Source of the DNA: Alphaproteobacteria bacterium
GTDB taxonomy: Bacteria > Pseudomonadota > Alphaproteobacteria > Sphingomonadales > Sphingomonadaceae
Reading direction: 5' to 3'
DNA: 64,000 bases
NCBI GenBank assembly: GCA_018970445.1
Contig: JAGWWF010000012.1
Span: 38,298-102,297 of the forward strand
Each line of letters starts with the position of its first letter. Position 1 is the first letter of the stretch. The translations under genes were made by a program, and so were the position numbers. The notes below the pieces were generated by a model. That model was given only the letters and a program-made list of their open reading frames with translations. It ran no database searches and had not been told where the DNA came from. Below are positions 26,214-37,242 of this stretch, in pieces.

Positions 26214-27296
26214 CTACCGGTCCAGCTCTTCCATCAGCTTTGCTACCGCCTTCAGCACGTCCTGAGGCTGTACGCCTCGGTGATTATGCAGGCGCAATGT
26301 AATCCCCTGCGTATCGACGTCGATGACGGTAACGATCGAATGGCCATCAGGGCTCTGAACTTCAAGACCAATGGAATGTGCCGGCAACGATGATGATGCG
26401 GGCGGCTTCTGCTGCAGCGATGGTGATCGCCCTATTGCGGCAGATTTCAGCCGGCGAATCACCTCTGGTTCCGGAATGGGCTTTGCCTTGTCCCAACACC
26501 GGTTGCCATTCTCGGCTGCAATCCGGGCGGCCTCCTCGGCAACGGCGCCAGCTGTGGCAGGGTCGTGGAGAAGCCTCGCCACCGGATACAGCCCCGCAAG
26601 AGAGACCTTCTCCACGTTCTCGAAGGCTTCGAGGATGGCATCCGGCACGTCGGCCACTGTCAGCATCTTCGACAGCCAACCCTTGGAGATGCGCAGCCTT
26701 GCGGCCATTCGTGATTGATTGCCGTGATAATGGCTGTCGAGTGCGACGCGATAGCTCCGGGCCCGTTCGATGTCAGATATGTCCTTTCGCGTGCGATTCT
26801 CCAGGTCGGCGGTGAAGAAGGCCAGCTCATCAGACAGTTCGTGGACCACGCCGAGAAACTGCAAGTGCGGATGGCCATGGGCCTTCAACCACGAAACCGC
26901 GAAGTGACGGCGGACACCTGCGATCACCTCGAAATCGAAGTCAGGGTCGCCTTCAACCCGGCGGAGTAGGGCCGGCACCTGCTGGCCGCCAGCATCGATC
27001 ATGGAATCGATCAAGTCGCGGCAGTTGATGGCGTTCAGGCGATCGTACCGACGGGCGTTGCCTGGCCACACCCTGACACGGGCGGGATCAAGGGCAATTT
27101 GGCTTGCCATGAAGTCCTCGGCTGCCTGAAAGCGATCTGAGGGGGCTGCTGGCACGGGCAGCACGGATATGTTGCCAGCTTGTTTCACGAGGCCGAACCG
27201 GTAGTGCTGTTGGGGCTGAAGGCCTGTGGGCCCGGCAATGGCACCGAAATTTCCCAATGATTTGAGTGCCCACTTTTGTCGGGTTTGGCGCGCCAA
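26214..27296 (-). CDS. Orphan ParB/RepB-type partition protein
   Basis: The 360-residue protein has the ParB core: INCRDLIDSMIDAGGQQVPALLRR, then FEVIAGVRRHFAVSWLK (the GxRR CTP/DNA box), ENRTRKDISDIERARSYRVAL and a helix-turn-helix NQSRMAARLRISKGWLSKML. The order and loops resemble plasmid RepB rather than chromosomal ParB. No parA lies next to it. The start is a TTG at 27296 with GGGGA just upstream, so the N-terminus is uncertain; an ATG at residue 63 is the next option. It may be a relic of an integrated plasmid or a regulator of another element. Confidence 0.8.
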   Translation of the reverse strand: MARQTRQKWALKSLGNFGAIAGPTGLQPQQHYRFGLVKQAGNISVLPVPAAPSDRFQAAEDFMASQIALDPARVRVWPGNARRYDRLNAINCRDLIDSMIDAGGQQVPALLRRVEGDPDFDFEVIAGVRRHFAVSWLKAHGHPHLQFLGVVHELSDELAFFTADLENRTRKDISDIERARSYRVALDSHYHGNQSRMAARLRISKGWLSKMLTVADVPDAILEAFENVEKVSLAGLYPVARLLHDPATAGAVAEEAARIAAENGNRCWDKAKPIPEPEVIRRLKSAAIGRSPSLQQKPPASSSLPAHSIGLEVQSPDGHSIVTVIDVDTQGITLRLHNHRGVQPQDVLKAVAKLMEELDR

Positions 27297-27403
27297 TTTC
27301 CCCTATACCAGCCGTGATGGCGGCTGGCGCGAGAATCGCGGATCGTTCGAACAAGGTTCGACGCTGCCCGCCCAATTTCCACCCGGCGTTGAAACACGGT
27401 CCC

Positions 27404-28069
27404 CTACCAGGGGATGGTTGCGCCGGTATAATCCAGATAGCGCTGGCCGGGTGGGCGGGTCGTTTCGATCACGTTGGCCAGGCCGGCCACGCTGGTGGCC
27501 ACATCGATATCGGCATCCGGGCCGCCCATGTCGGTCTTCACCCAGCCGGGGTGCAGGTTGAGCACGGCCACCGGGCGCTGTCCCACATCCTGCACGGCAA
27601 AGCCGCGGGTCAGGCTGTTGAGCGCCGCCTTCGAGGCGCTGTACAGTTCGGCCCAGCTGCTGCTGCGGCCGCCAACGCTGCCCAGGATCGAGGTCATGAA
27701 GCCGATGCTGCCGCCATCCTTCACCAGCGGCAGCAGACGGCGGGCGGCGCGGATCGGGGCGATGGCATTGGTCCAGAACAGGGCGGTCATGGCATCGCGG
27801 TTCACGTTGGTGGCGGTATCCGCCCGGCTGCCGATGATGCCGGCGTTGATCAGCACATGATCGAAGCGATCATCGGCAAGATCGGTGGCCAGCGCAGCCA
27901 GGGATTCATCATCGGCGATGTCCACCACCGCCAGCCGGGCGCCGGTGGCGGCCAGATCGCGTGCTTCGCTGCGGTGCGTGGCCGTCACCTGCCAGCCGCG
28001 CCCGATCAGTTCCCGTGTCAGGCCCAGGCCAATCCCACGGGAGGCACCAAGGATGAGGGCGGATGGCAT
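27404..28069 (-). CDS. Short-chain dehydrogenase/reductase
   Basis: This 221-residue SDR has the nucleotide motif GASRGIGLG at the N-terminus, an INAGIIG motif equivalent to NNAG, and the catalytic YSASK. The substrate is unknown. It lies 11 bp after marC and is the last gene of the yggT-folD-marC unit. A small hairpin, CCCCT-acc-AGGGG (27401-27413), overlaps its stop codon and could help end transcription. Confidence 0.85.
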   Translation of the reverse strand: MPSALILGASRGIGLGLTRELIGRGWQVTATHRSEARDLAATGARLAVVDIADDESLAALATDLADDRFDHVLINAGIIGSRADTATNVNRDAMTALFWTNAIAPIRAARRLLPLVKDGGSIGFMTSILGSVGGRSSSWAELYSASKAALNSLTRGFAVQDVGQRPVAVLNLHPGWVKTDMGGPDADIDVATSVAGLANVIETTRPPGQRYLDYTGATIPW

Positions 28070-28080
28070 GGGCGTGGTCC

Positions 28081-28749
28081 TTACAGGTTGAAGCTCTGCT
28101 TGATCCCGTCGATCACGAACTGGGCAGCCAGCGCGGCCAGCACCACACCGAGCAGCCGGGTGAGCGCGCCTTCGAACTTGGCCCCCATCAGCTTCATGAT
28201 CGGCCCGGCGGCCAGCAGGCAGAGCAGGGTGAGCAGCAGCACGGCGGCCAGTGCGGCCAGCACCACCGCTTCGTGCAGGGCATCGCCGGCCTTGGCCGAC
28301 AGCAGCATCACCGATGCGATGGAGCCGGGGCCGGCCAGCATCGGGATCGCCATCGGGAACACCGAGATATCTTCTTCTTCCAGCGGCTTGCCGGCGGCAT
28401 CGGCGGCGGATTTCACGCCTTCGGCCCGGCTTTCGCGGCGCTGGGTGCGCTTTTCGAACACCATGTCCAGGGCGATCACGAACACCATCAAACCGCCGGC
28501 GATCTTGAAGGCCGGCAGGGTGATGCCCAGCGCGCCCAGAAACGCTTCCCCGCCCAGGGCAAAGGCGATCAGCACGCCGGCGGCGATCAGGCTGGAACGG
28601 ATCGCCATGTCCATCCGGTGCCGCGCCGTGGTGCCGGCAGTGAGGCTGGAAAAGATCGGCACGCAGCCGGGCGGATCGATCACCACGAACAGGGTGACAA
28701 AGGCCGAAATGAACAGCTGAATCAGCGGATCAGCCAGGCTGAGCCCCAT
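28081..28749 (-). CDS. MarC family integral membrane protein
   Basis: The 222-residue protein has six hydrophobic helices. FVTLFVVIDPPGCVPIFSSLT and MAIPMLAGPGSIASVMLLS are the two conserved motifs of the MarC/UPF0056 family, whose function is unclear despite the name. ATG 28749 shares one base with the folD stop (TGATG); a GTG immediately before is the alternative. Confidence 0.9.
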   Translation of the reverse strand: MGLSLADPLIQLFISAFVTLFVVIDPPGCVPIFSSLTAGTTARHRMDMAIRSSLIAAGVLIAFALGGEAFLGALGITLPAFKIAGGLMVFVIALDMVFEKRTQRRESRAEGVKSAADAAGKPLEEEDISVFPMAIPMLAGPGSIASVMLLSAKAGDALHEAVVLAALAAVLLLTLLCLLAAGPIMKLMGAKFEGALTRLLGVVLAALAAQFVIDGIKQSFNL

Positions 28750-29612
28750 CACGACCGCGCCTGCGCCGCGCTGAGCGTGTTGGCCAGCAGGCAGGCGATG
28801 GTCATCGGGCCAACGCCGCCGGGCACCGGGGTGATCCAGCCGGCGCGTTCACGGGCGGCGGCGAAATCCACATCACCCACCAGCCTGGTCTTGCCATCGG
28901 GCAGCGCGATGCGGTTGATGCCCACATCGATCACGCAGGCGCCAGGCTTGATCCAGTGGCCCTGCACCATGGCCGGAATGCCAACGGCGGCCACCACGAT
29001 ATCGGCGCGCGCCACATGCCCGGCCAGATCGCGGGTGCGGCTGTGGGCGATGGTGACGGTGGCGCTGGCAGCGGTGAGCAGCGCGGCCATCGGCTTGCCC
29101 ACGATGCTGGACCGGCCGATCACCACGGCTTCGGCACCGGAAATGTCGCCGAGCGCCTCGCGGATCAGCAGCAGGCAGCCCGATGGCGTGCACGGCACCA
29201 GCGCCGGTTGCCCGATTGCCAGCCGGCCCGCGTTCACCGGATGAAACCCATCGACATCCTTGCCCGGATCGATGGCGGCAATCACCCGGTCACTGTCGAT
29301 ATGCTTTGGCAGCGGCATCTGGACCAATATGCCATCCACCGCCGGATCGGAATTCAGCCGGCCGATCAGCGCCAGCAGATCGGCCTGGGCCGTTTCGGCG
29401 GGCAGGCGATGCTCGGCCGAGATCATGCCCACTTCCAGGCACGCCTTGCCCTTGGCCCCGACATACACCGCGCTGGCCGGATCATCCCCCACCAGCACCA
29501 CGGTGAGACCGGGCGCGCGGCCGCGGGCCGCCACGAAGGCCGCCACGCCGGTTGCCACCTCGGCCCGCAGCGCGGCGGCGCGGGCCTTGCCGTCGATCAG
29601 CAGCGCGCTCAT
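28749..29612 (-). CDS. folD: Methylenetetrahydrofolate dehydrogenase / cyclohydrolase
   Basis: The 287-residue protein matches FolD throughout: [14 protein letters not shown] (catalytic Lys region), [48 protein letters not shown] and [12 protein letters not shown]. It interconverts methylene-, methenyl- and formyl-tetrahydrofolate with NADP. ATG 29612 overlaps the yggT stop by 4 bp. It could also process one-carbon units produced by the sox operon 12 kb away, although the locus is not linked. Confidence 0.95.
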   Translation of the reverse strand: MSALLIDGKARAAALRAEVATGVAAFVAARGRAPGLTVVLVGDDPASAVYVGAKGKACLEVGMISAEHRLPAETAQADLLALIGRLNSDPAVDGILVQMPLPKHIDSDRVIAAIDPGKDVDGFHPVNAGRLAIGQPALVPCTPSGCLLLIREALGDISGAEAVVIGRSSIVGKPMAALLTAASATVTIAHSRTRDLAGHVARADIVVAAVGIPAMVQGHWIKPGACVIDVGINRIALPDGKTRLVGDVDFAAARERAGWITPVPGGVGPMTIACLLANTLSAAQARS

Positions 29613-29920
29613 TGCAGCAGCAGCCCCGAATCCGCCACCAGCGCCGGCACCAGTTGTTGCAGCCCGGCCAGCACCAGCCACAGCACCAGCGGCGACAGAT
29701 CCAGCCCGCCCAGATCGGGCAGAACCCGCCGGATCGGCCGCACCAGCGGATCATAGATGCGGTCGAGCGTCGAAATGATCGTGCGCACCACCGGGTTGTA
29801 GCTGTTGACCACGTTGAAGGCGACCAACCAGCTGGAAATCGCCCAGACCACCAGCCCCCAGATCAGCACCTGGGTGGCCATGATGAAGATATTCACCAGC
29901 GCAAGGGTCGTGTTTGCCAT
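29609..29920 (-). CDS. YggT family membrane protein
   Basis: The 103-residue protein has two hydrophobic stretches, with [25 protein letters not shown] between them, the diagnostic YggT motif. The family is linked to membrane or division functions and possibly osmotic tolerance. ATG 29920 is chosen; an ATG at 29932 is also in frame. The same frame is open much further upstream, but that part is antisense to the acyl-CoA ligase. It is the first gene of the yggT-folD-marC-SDR unit. Confidence 0.88.
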   Translation of the reverse strand: MANTTLALVNIFIMATQVLIWGLVVWAISSWLVAFNVVNSYNPVVRTIISTLDRIYDPLVRPIRRVLPDLGGLDLSPLVLWLVLAGLQQLVPALVADSGLLLQ

Positions 29921-30016
29921 GGGCAGGCCCATACAGAGGGCGGCTGCTTCCCGCAATGGCGGGTGGCACAAACGGCACCGGTCTGGCAGTCTGGCGATGA
30001 GGAGAAGAGGAAGCCC

Positions 30017-31576
30017 ATGTTCGCCACGCTGGCTGATATCACCGCTCATCATGCCGCAGCCACGCCCGGCAGGACCGCCGTGCGCGCCGGCGGCGTGGGC
30101 TGGAGCTTTGCCGACCTGCACGACCGCGAAGGCCGTGCGGTCGCGGCGCTGAAGGCGCTGGGCGTGCAGAAGGGCGACCGGGTCGGCTGGCTGGCGCTCA
30201 ACCATATCGAATATGCCACGCTGATGTGCGCCTGTTTCCGCCTGGGCGCGGTGATGGTGGCGATCAATGCCCGGCTGGTGGCCCGCGAGATTGCCTATGT
30301 GCTGGGCGATGCCGGCATCAATGTGCTGGTATCGGAAACGGCGTTCCTGCCGCTGGTGGCCGAAGCGCAGGCGGCAACCGGCCTGGCCACCGTGCTGCTG
30401 CTGGATGCGCCGCATGATGGCCGGCCGATTTTTGCCGACTTCGTGATTGCCCATGCGCCCGACAAGGCGCCCATTGTCGCAGCGCCCGATGATATCGCCA
30501 TCCAGATGTACACCAGCGGCACCACCGGCTTTCCCAAGGGCGCGCTGCTGTCGCACCGGCAATTGCTGTCGGCGATCGCCAAGCCGGATCGGCTGGAAGG
30601 CGTCGAACGCAGCCAGTGGCGCGATGACGACGTCTCGCTGGTGGCCATGCCGGTGTTCCATGTCAGCGGCGCGCTGTGGTTGCTGATGGGCCTGGCCAAT
30701 GGCGCACCATCGGTGATTCTGCCGCGGCCCGATATCGCCGGGATCGTGGCCGCCATCGTCGAACATCGCGTGACCCATGTGGTGCTGGTGCCGGCGGTGA
30801 TGCTGGCGATCAGCCTTCATCTGGAACAGGCACCGGCCGACCTCAGCTGTGTGAGAGAGCTGATGTACGGGGCCTCGCCCATCCCGCTTGATGTGCTGCG
30901 CCGGTCGATCCTGGCGTTCCCGTGCGCGCGCTTCACCCAGGTCTATGGCGCCACCGAAACCTCGGCCAGCGTCACCTATCTGCCGCCGCAAGATCATGAT
31001 CCGGCCGGCAATGAGCGCATGCGCAGCTGCGGCAAGCCCTATCCCGGCGATTTCATCCGCATTGTGGACGACCACGGACATGATCTGCCGGCCCGCGCGG
31101 TGGGCGAGATATTGATCAGTTCACCCGGCAACATGACCGGTTATCACAACAAGCCCGACGCCACGGCCAAGGCGCTGATCGACGGCTGGTACCACAGCGG
31201 CGACGCCGGCTATCTGGATGAAGACGGCTATCTGTATATCCACGACCGGGTGAAGGACATGATCGTTTCGGGCGCGGAGAATATCTATCCGGCCGAGGTG
31301 GAAAACGCCCTGCACGAACATCCCGCCGTGGCCGATTGCGCCGTGATCGGCGTGCCCGACGACAAATGGGGGGAAGCGGTGAAGGCGATCGTGGTGGCCA
31401 GGGCGCCGGTGACGGCGGACGAACTGATCGCCTTCGCCCGTAACCGCATCGCGGGGTACAAGCTGCCCAAGAGCGTGGACTTCATCGACGTGCTGCCGCG
31501 CAACCCCAGCGGCAAGATATTGAAGAAGGATCTGCGCGAGCCCTACTGGGCCGGGCGCGAGCGCAAGGTGAACTGA
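30017..31576 (+). CDS. AMP-dependent acyl-CoA synthetase/ligase
   Basis: The 519-residue adenylating enzyme has the P-loop-like YTSGTTGFPKGALLSH, QVYGATETSASVTYLP, YHSGDAGYLDEDGYLYIHDR and the C-terminal Lys motif RNPSGKILKKDLRE. It should activate a fatty or aromatic acid to its CoA thioester through an acyl adenylate. ATG 30017 has GGAGAAGAGG upstream. It is divergent from yggT, and a 3-hydroxyacyl-CoA dehydrogenase and an SDR follow, which suggests acyl-CoA metabolism. Confidence 0.92.
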   Translation: MFATLADITAHHAAATPGRTAVRAGGVGWSFADLHDREGRAVAALKALGVQKGDRVGWLALNHIEYATLMCACFRLGAVMVAINARLVAREIAYVLGDAGINVLVSETAFLPLVAEAQAATGLATVLLLDAPHDGRPIFADFVIAHAPDKAPIVAAPDDIAIQMYTSGTTGFPKGALLSHRQLLSAIAKPDRLEGVERSQWRDDDVSLVAMPVFHVSGALWLLMGLANGAPSVILPRPDIAGIVAAIVEHRVTHVVLVPAVMLAISLHLEQAPADLSCVRELMYGASPIPLDVLRRSILAFPCARFTQVYGATETSASVTYLPPQDHDPAGNERMRSCGKPYPGDFIRIVDDHGHDLPARAVGEILISSPGNMTGYHNKPDATAKALIDGWYHSGDAGYLDEDGYLYIHDRVKDMIVSGAENIYPAEVENALHEHPAVADCAVIGVPDDKWGEAVKAIVVARAPVTADELIAFARNRIAGYKLPKSVDFIDVLPRNPSGKILKKDLREPYWAGRERKVN

Positions 31577-31582
31577 AAGGCT

Positions 31583-32362
<780 letters not shown>

Positions 32363-32409
32363 TGGCCTGCTATCGCGCCAACCATGCTTGCCAGCAAGGG
32401 AGAGAGCGG

Positions 32410-33279
32410 ATGCAGACCATCGGGGTGATCGGCGCGGGCCTGATGGGCAATGGCATCGCGCATGTGGCGGCGCAGGCCGGCATGGACGTGATCCTGTCGG
32501 ACGTGGCGATGGAACGGTGCATGGCGGCGAAGGCGACGATTGCGAAGAACATGGCCCGGCAGGTGGGCAAGGGCGTGCTGAGCCAGGAACAGGCCGATGC
32601 GGCGCTGGCCCGCATCAGCCTGACCACCGACAGCGCCGCATTCGCCGCCGCCGATCTGGTGATCGAGGCCGCGACCGAGAATGAGGCCATCAAGGGCCGG
32701 ATCTTTGCCGGGCTGGCCGATGTGCTGAAGGCCGATGCCCTGCTGGCCAGCAACACCAGTTCCATTTCCATCACCCGGCTGGCGGCAATGAGCGGCCGGG
32801 CGGACCAGTTCTGCGGGCTGCATTTCTTCAATCCGGTGCCGCTGATGGCGCTGGTGGAGATCATCCCCGGCCTGGCCACATCTGCCGCAACGACCGCGGC
32901 CATGCAGGGCTTTGCCGCGCGGCTGGGCAAGACGGCGATCCTGGCCGGCGATGCGCCGGCCTTCATCGTCAACCGCGTGCTGTGCCCGATGCTGAACGAG
33001 GCCATCTTTGCGCTGGGCGACGGCGTGGGCAGCGTGGTGGATATCGATGCCGGGCTGAAACTGGGCGCCAATCATCCGATGGGGCCGCTGACGCTGGCCG
33101 ATTTCATCGGGCTGGACACGCTTTTGAGCATCATGAAGGTGATGCAGGACGGCACCGGTGATCCGAAATATCGCCCGGCGCCGCTGCTGATCAAATATGT
33201 CGAGGCCGGCTGGCTGGGCCGCAAATCCGGGCGCGGCTTTTATGATTACACGGGCGCGGAGCCCGTGCCGACGCGGTGA
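32410..33279 (+). CDS. 3-hydroxybutyryl-CoA dehydrogenase
   Basis: The 289-residue protein has [21 protein letters not shown] for NAD binding, [30 protein letters not shown] (catalytic His) and GYPR-region equivalents ending [11 protein letters not shown]. It oxidises 3-hydroxyacyl-CoA to 3-oxoacyl-CoA. ATG 32410 has GGGAGAG upstream. Its stop overlaps the next GTG by 3 bases. Confidence 0.93.
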   Translation: MQTIGVIGAGLMGNGIAHVAAQAGMDVILSDVAMERCMAAKATIAKNMARQVGKGVLSQEQADAALARISLTTDSAAFAAADLVIEAATENEAIKGRIFAGLADVLKADALLASNTSSISITRLAAMSGRADQFCGLHFFNPVPLMALVEIIPGLATSAATTAAMQGFAARLGKTAILAGDAPAFIVNRVLCPMLNEAIFALGDGVGSVVDIDAGLKLGANHPMGPLTLADFIGLDTLLSIMKVMQDGTGDPKYRPAPLLIKYVEAGWLGRKSGRGFYDYTGAEPVPTR

Positions 33280-33740
33280 GGCTGATCTTCACCAAGGGTG
33301 CCGGCAAGTTTGACCGGCTGGACATCGTGGCCAGCGACGGTGCGCGCGCAGGCATCGATTGCCCCAAGCAGGGCATCATCCCGCACGACATGGTGCACTG
33401 GGCGGTGGAGGCCGAGGTGGCCGCCGCCGGTTTTCTGCGTCTGATCGCCAGCGGCGGCGACAGCGGCCAGCGCGCGGCGCTGGGCATTGCATCGGCGCAG
33501 AGCGTGGAACGGCTGGTCGAGATGTTCCAGGGCGAAGGCTGGAGCGCCACCACCCTGCCCGATGCCGAGTTCATCGCGCTTTATGCCACCACCTGCGAAG
33601 AACGGGGCGACACGCCGTTGGCCGTAACCGGCGCGCTGCTCGACCTGATCCGCGCCCGCATTGCCGTGGTGAGCGTGCAGTGGGCAGCCGTGCCGGTGGG
33701 TGGCAAGTTGACACTGGAATTGCCGGGCCATCCCCAATAA
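33276..33740 (+). CDS. Conserved hypothetical protein
   Basis: The 154-residue protein begins [18 protein letters not shown] and has CPKQGIIPHDMVHWAVE, a pattern I have met in unnamed alphaproteobacterial proteins. No catalytic motif is recognised. It is likely cytoplasmic. The GTG at 33276 overlaps the stop of the dehydrogenase (GTGA), so it is co-translated with it; argB starts 9 bases after its stop. Confidence 0.75.
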   Translation: MRLIFTKGAGKFDRLDIVASDGARAGIDCPKQGIIPHDMVHWAVEAEVAAAGFLRLIASGGDSGQRAALGIASAQSVERLVEMFQGEGWSATTLPDAEFIALYATTCEERGDTPLAVTGALLDLIRARIAVVSVQWAAVPVGGKLTLELPGHPQ

Positions 33741-33749
33741 GGCGAGACC

Positions 33750-34652
33750 ATGAGTGCGCACGCCCCCCACCCCGACAGCCTGGCCAAGACCGAAACGCTG
33801 ATCGAGGCGCTGCCCTATCTGCAACGCTATGCCGGTGCCACCTTCGTGGTGAAATATGGCGGCCACGCCATGGGCGATGCGGAACGCGCCCGCGATTTTG
33901 CCGAGGATATCGTGCTGTTGAAGGCGGTGGGCATCAACCCGGTGGTGGTGCACGGCGGCGGGCCACAGATCGGCAGCCTGCTCAAGCGGCTTGGGATCGA
34001 AAGCCGGTTCGTGGATGGCCTGCGCGTCACCGATGCCGCCACGGCGCAAGTGGCCGAAATGGTGCTGGCCGGCAGCATCAACAAGGAAATCGTGGCCCAC
34101 ATCGCCCAGGCCGGTGGCCGCGCCGTGGGGATCAGCGGCAAGGATGCCGGGCTGGTGACGGCCACCAAGGTGCAGCGCACCACCAAGGACCCCGGCAGCG
34201 CCATCGAACAGGCGGTCGATCTGGGTTTCGTGGGCGAACCGGCGCAGGTGGACCGCAGCATCATCGACACGCTGGTGGCCGCCGGCATCGTGCCGGTGAT
34301 CGCGCCGGTGGCGGTGGGCACCGATGGCCACACCTACAACATCAATGCCGATACCATGGCTGGCGCCATTGCCGGCGCGCTGGGCGCAGCGCGGCTGTTC
34401 CTGCTCACCGATGTGGCCGGCGTGCTGGGCAAGGATGGCACGCTGATGACCGATCTGACGCCCGCCAGCATCGCCGGGCTGGTGGCCGATGGCACCATCA
34501 CCGGCGGCATGATCCCCAAGCTGGAAACCTGCGTGGCCGCGGTGGATGCCGGGGTGGATGCCGCCGTGATCCTGGATGGCCGCATCCCCCATGCCCTGCT
34601 GCTGGAAATCTTCACCCGGCGCGGGGCGGGCACGCTGGTGCGGGCGGGCTGA
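33750..34652 (+). CDS. argB: Acetylglutamate kinase
   Basis: The 300-residue protein matches ArgB from end to end: [67 protein letters not shown] and [10 protein letters not shown]. It phosphorylates N-acetylglutamate in arginine biosynthesis. The length is normal, with an N-terminal extension typical of arginine-inhibited forms. Arginine is also the NOS substrate, but argB is not in that operon. Confidence 0.96.
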   Translation: MSAHAPHPDSLAKTETLIEALPYLQRYAGATFVVKYGGHAMGDAERARDFAEDIVLLKAVGINPVVVHGGGPQIGSLLKRLGIESRFVDGLRVTDAATAQVAEMVLAGSINKEIVAHIAQAGGRAVGISGKDAGLVTATKVQRTTKDPGSAIEQAVDLGFVGEPAQVDRSIIDTLVAAGIVPVIAPVAVGTDGHTYNINADTMAGAIAGALGAARLFLLTDVAGVLGKDGTLMTDLTPASIAGLVADGTITGGMIPKLETCVAAVDAGVDAAVILDGRIPHALLLEIFTRRGAGTLVRAG

Positions 34653-34723
34653 GGCGGCTTATTCCTTGGACTTTCCCGACCGGGCCGTTAGCCTTGGCCA
34701 GACAATTGCAGCGGGGGGACAGG

Positions 34724-36721
34724 ATGCGGATCAGCTTTGGCACAGGCGCGCAGGTGGCAGCGCTGGTCGCGGCGATGGTGCTGGCGACAACGGCGGCGCA
34801 GGCGCGGCCATTTTCGGCGGATGATCTGCCCAGACTGGTGCGCATCGGCGATCCGCAGGTTGCGCCCGATGGCAAATCGGTGCTGACCGTCATCGGCCGG
34901 GCCAATCTGAAGGACAACCGCTGGGACGGGGAATTGACCCTGATCGATGTGGCGACGAAGGCCAGCCGCGTGCTCAGCCGCCGCGCCGGGGTGGGCAGTG
35001 CGCGCTGGTCGCCTGATGGCCGCAGCATCGCCTTTCTGGCCGCTGATGCCGGGGGCCGCGCCCAGTTGCACGTGCTGGCCATGGACGGCGGCGATGCGCG
35101 GGTGCTGACCAGCGGCAAGACCAATGTGGTGATGTTTGCCTGGAGCCCGGACGGCACCCGCCTGGCCTTTGCCGCTGCTGATGAAGCGCCGGAATTGACC
35201 GGCGAGGCCAAGTTTGAAGATGGGTTCGAGGTGGGCAACCACAGTTTCCTCGACCGTGCGCCGCGCAAGCCCATCCACATCTGGACAGTGTCGCTGGCCG
35301 ACGGCGCGGCCAAGCGCGTCACCAGCGGGCCACGATCGTTGCCGCTGGGGCTGCCACCGAACGGCCCGCCCAGCCAGTTGAACTGGACGCCGGACGGCAA
35401 GGCCATCATCTTCGTGCAGGCCGATACGCCGGCCACCGGCGATGCCGACAGCAGCCGGCTGATGCGGGTGGACCTGGCCAGCGGGAAGGTAGACCCAATG
35501 CTGCCCACGCCGTCCAGCGTGCGCCTGCCCCTGCTGTCGCCCGATGGCAGCAAACTGGCCTTTGGCATGGCCCGTGATGGCAAGCCGGCGCACCAGAGCC
35601 GGGTAATGATCGCCGCCACCGCTGGCGGCCCGCCGCGCGATGCCGCGCCCGATCTGGATGTGGCGGTGGAACTGGTTGGCTGGCTGCCCGACAATCAGTC
35701 CGTGGTGCTGGCCGGCACCGATGGCACGATTGGCGGCCTGTGGCTGGCGAAGGACGGCAAGGCGACGCGGCTGGATACGGCTGGCCTCAATCCCGGCAGC
35801 GCCGATATCGCGGCCGATGGTGCCCTTGTCTTCACTGCCACGGCGGCGGGCCGGCCGGCCGAATTGTTTCGCATGGCTGCGGGCGGCAAGCCGGAGGCGC
35901 TGACCAGCCTGCAGACCGCCACCGATGGTGTCACGCTGGGCCGGCAGGAAAGCATCCGCTGGAAAAGCGATGGCCATGTGGCCGATGGCGTGATCACCTA
36001 TCCGCCCGATTACCAGCCGGGGCAGAAACTGCCGTTGGTGCTCTATATCCACGGCGGGCCGGTTGCGGCCTCGTTGCAGACCTTCACCACCGCGTCACAG
36101 ATATTGGCGGCGCAGGGCTGGATCGTGCTGGAACCCAATTATCGCGGCAGCAACAACCGCGGCCATGTGTTTCAGGAAGCGATCATCGGCAACGCCAGTG
36201 CCGGGCCGGGGCGGGACATCATGGCGGGCGTGGCCGAACTGAAAAAGCGCGGCCTGATCGACGAGAAGCGCATGGCGGTGAGCGGCTGGTCTTATGGCGG
36301 CATGATGACCAGCTGGCTGATCGGCGCCTATCCCACTGCCTGGAAGGCGGCGGTGGCCGGTGCCCCCGTCACCGACATTCTTGATCAATATACCACCGCC
36401 GACAACAACCGTCAGCGCGCCGGCCAATATGGCCCGTCGCCGTTCGTGGGCGACAACATGGCCAGTTACAGCCGGCAATCGCCGATCTTCCAGGCGTGGA
36501 AGGCGCGCACGCCCACGCTGATCATGGCCGATGTGGGGGACTGGCGGGTGACGATCCCGCAGGCCTATAAACTGTATCGGGCGCTGTCCGACAACAAGGT
36601 GGAAGTGAAGTTCATCGCCTATCCGGTGCCCGGCCACAGCCCATCCGATCCAATCCGCAGCCGCGACGTGTGGCGGCGCTGGGTGGACTGGTTGAAGCCC
36701 AGGCTGGCCACCGCCAGATGA
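34724..36721 (+). CDS. Secreted S9 family prolyl oligopeptidase-like peptidase
   Basis: The 665-residue product has a signal peptide (VAALVAAMVLATTAAQA), an N-terminal propeller with WSPDG repeats, and a C-terminal hydrolase domain. The triad is S523 (SGWSYGGMM), D606 (VGDWRV) and H638 (VPGHSP). It resembles the acylaminoacyl-peptidase group. ATG 34724 follows GGGGGACAGG. It is the second S9 peptidase in the window and is unlinked to the first. Confidence 0.9.
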   Translation: MRISFGTGAQVAALVAAMVLATTAAQARPFSADDLPRLVRIGDPQVAPDGKSVLTVIGRANLKDNRWDGELTLIDVATKASRVLSRRAGVGSARWSPDGRSIAFLAADAGGRAQLHVLAMDGGDARVLTSGKTNVVMFAWSPDGTRLAFAAADEAPELTGEAKFEDGFEVGNHSFLDRAPRKPIHIWTVSLADGAAKRVTSGPRSLPLGLPPNGPPSQLNWTPDGKAIIFVQADTPATGDADSSRLMRVDLASGKVDPMLPTPSSVRLPLLSPDGSKLAFGMARDGKPAHQSRVMIAATAGGPPRDAAPDLDVAVELVGWLPDNQSVVLAGTDGTIGGLWLAKDGKATRLDTAGLNPGSADIAADGALVFTATAAGRPAELFRMAAGGKPEALTSLQTATDGVTLGRQESIRWKSDGHVADGVITYPPDYQPGQKLPLVLYIHGGPVAASLQTFTTASQILAAQGWIVLEPNYRGSNNRGHVFQEAIIGNASAGPGRDIMAGVAELKKRGLIDEKRMAVSGWSYGGMMTSWLIGAYPTAWKAAVAGAPVTDILDQYTTADNNRQRAGQYGPSPFVGDNMASYSRQSPIFQAWKARTPTLIMADVGDWRVTIPQAYKLYRALSDNKVEVKFIAYPVPGHSPSDPIRSRDVWRRWVDWLKPRLATAR

Positions 36722-37242
36722 TCCCGGCCAGCGGGCAGGACGGGTTTGACCTGATCGAGGTGCAGGCGCTGCGGGCCGAGCTGAACACCCGCATCCTGAT
36801 CCAGAATCTGTGCATCCTTGTCAGCGCGCTGCTGCTGCTGCCGGCGGCGGCGATGATGCTGGCCTGGCCGGGCCAGGCGCTGCTGGTGGCGCTGGTGCAG
36901 ATGCTGGTGGTGGGGGTGGCGGTGCTGGGCTGGTGCCACAACGGGGTGCGCCAGGCCCAGATCAAGACCTATGTGCTGCACCTGGCTGCCCGCCACGCCC
37001 GCGATGGCGGCTGGGAAGCCTGGCTGCCGGGCCAGCGCAGCCCCGGCCTCTTGGGCAACCGCTGGTTCATCGCCACCAAGGGCTGCCTGATCGGCGTGCA
37101 GGCCACCGCCCTGCTGCTGGCGCTGTGGATCGCGCCGGCGGCCGATTGGCGGCTGCTGGCGGCGCTGCTGCTGCTGCTGGGTTGCAGCATCGGGCTGCTG
37201 ATCAGCAATCCGAAGGAACGTCTGCCGCCCGCATCGCGCTGA
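36718..37242 (+). CDS. Hypothetical membrane protein
   Basis: The 174-residue protein has four hydrophobic segments in two pairs (LCILVSALLLLPAAAMML, LVALVQMLVVGVAVLG, then two near the C-terminus) with a polar loop between. No family is recognised. ATG 36718 overlaps the peptidase stop as ATGA, so both are co-expressed. Its last 41 bp overlap the convergent glycosyltransferase gene. Confidence 0.65.
   Translation: MIPASGQDGFDLIEVQALRAELNTRILIQNLCILVSALLLLPAAAMMLAWPGQALLVALVQMLVVGVAVLGWCHNGVRQAQIKTYVLHLAARHARDGGWEAWLPGQRSPGLLGNRWFIATKGCLIGVQATALLLALWIAPAADWRLLAALLLLLGCSIGLLISNPKERLPPASR

Noticed and set aside
29921..31081. Upstream extension of the YggT frame to nearly 490 codons
   Set aside because: Only the last 103 residues match YggT; the rest is antisense to the acyl-CoA ligase.
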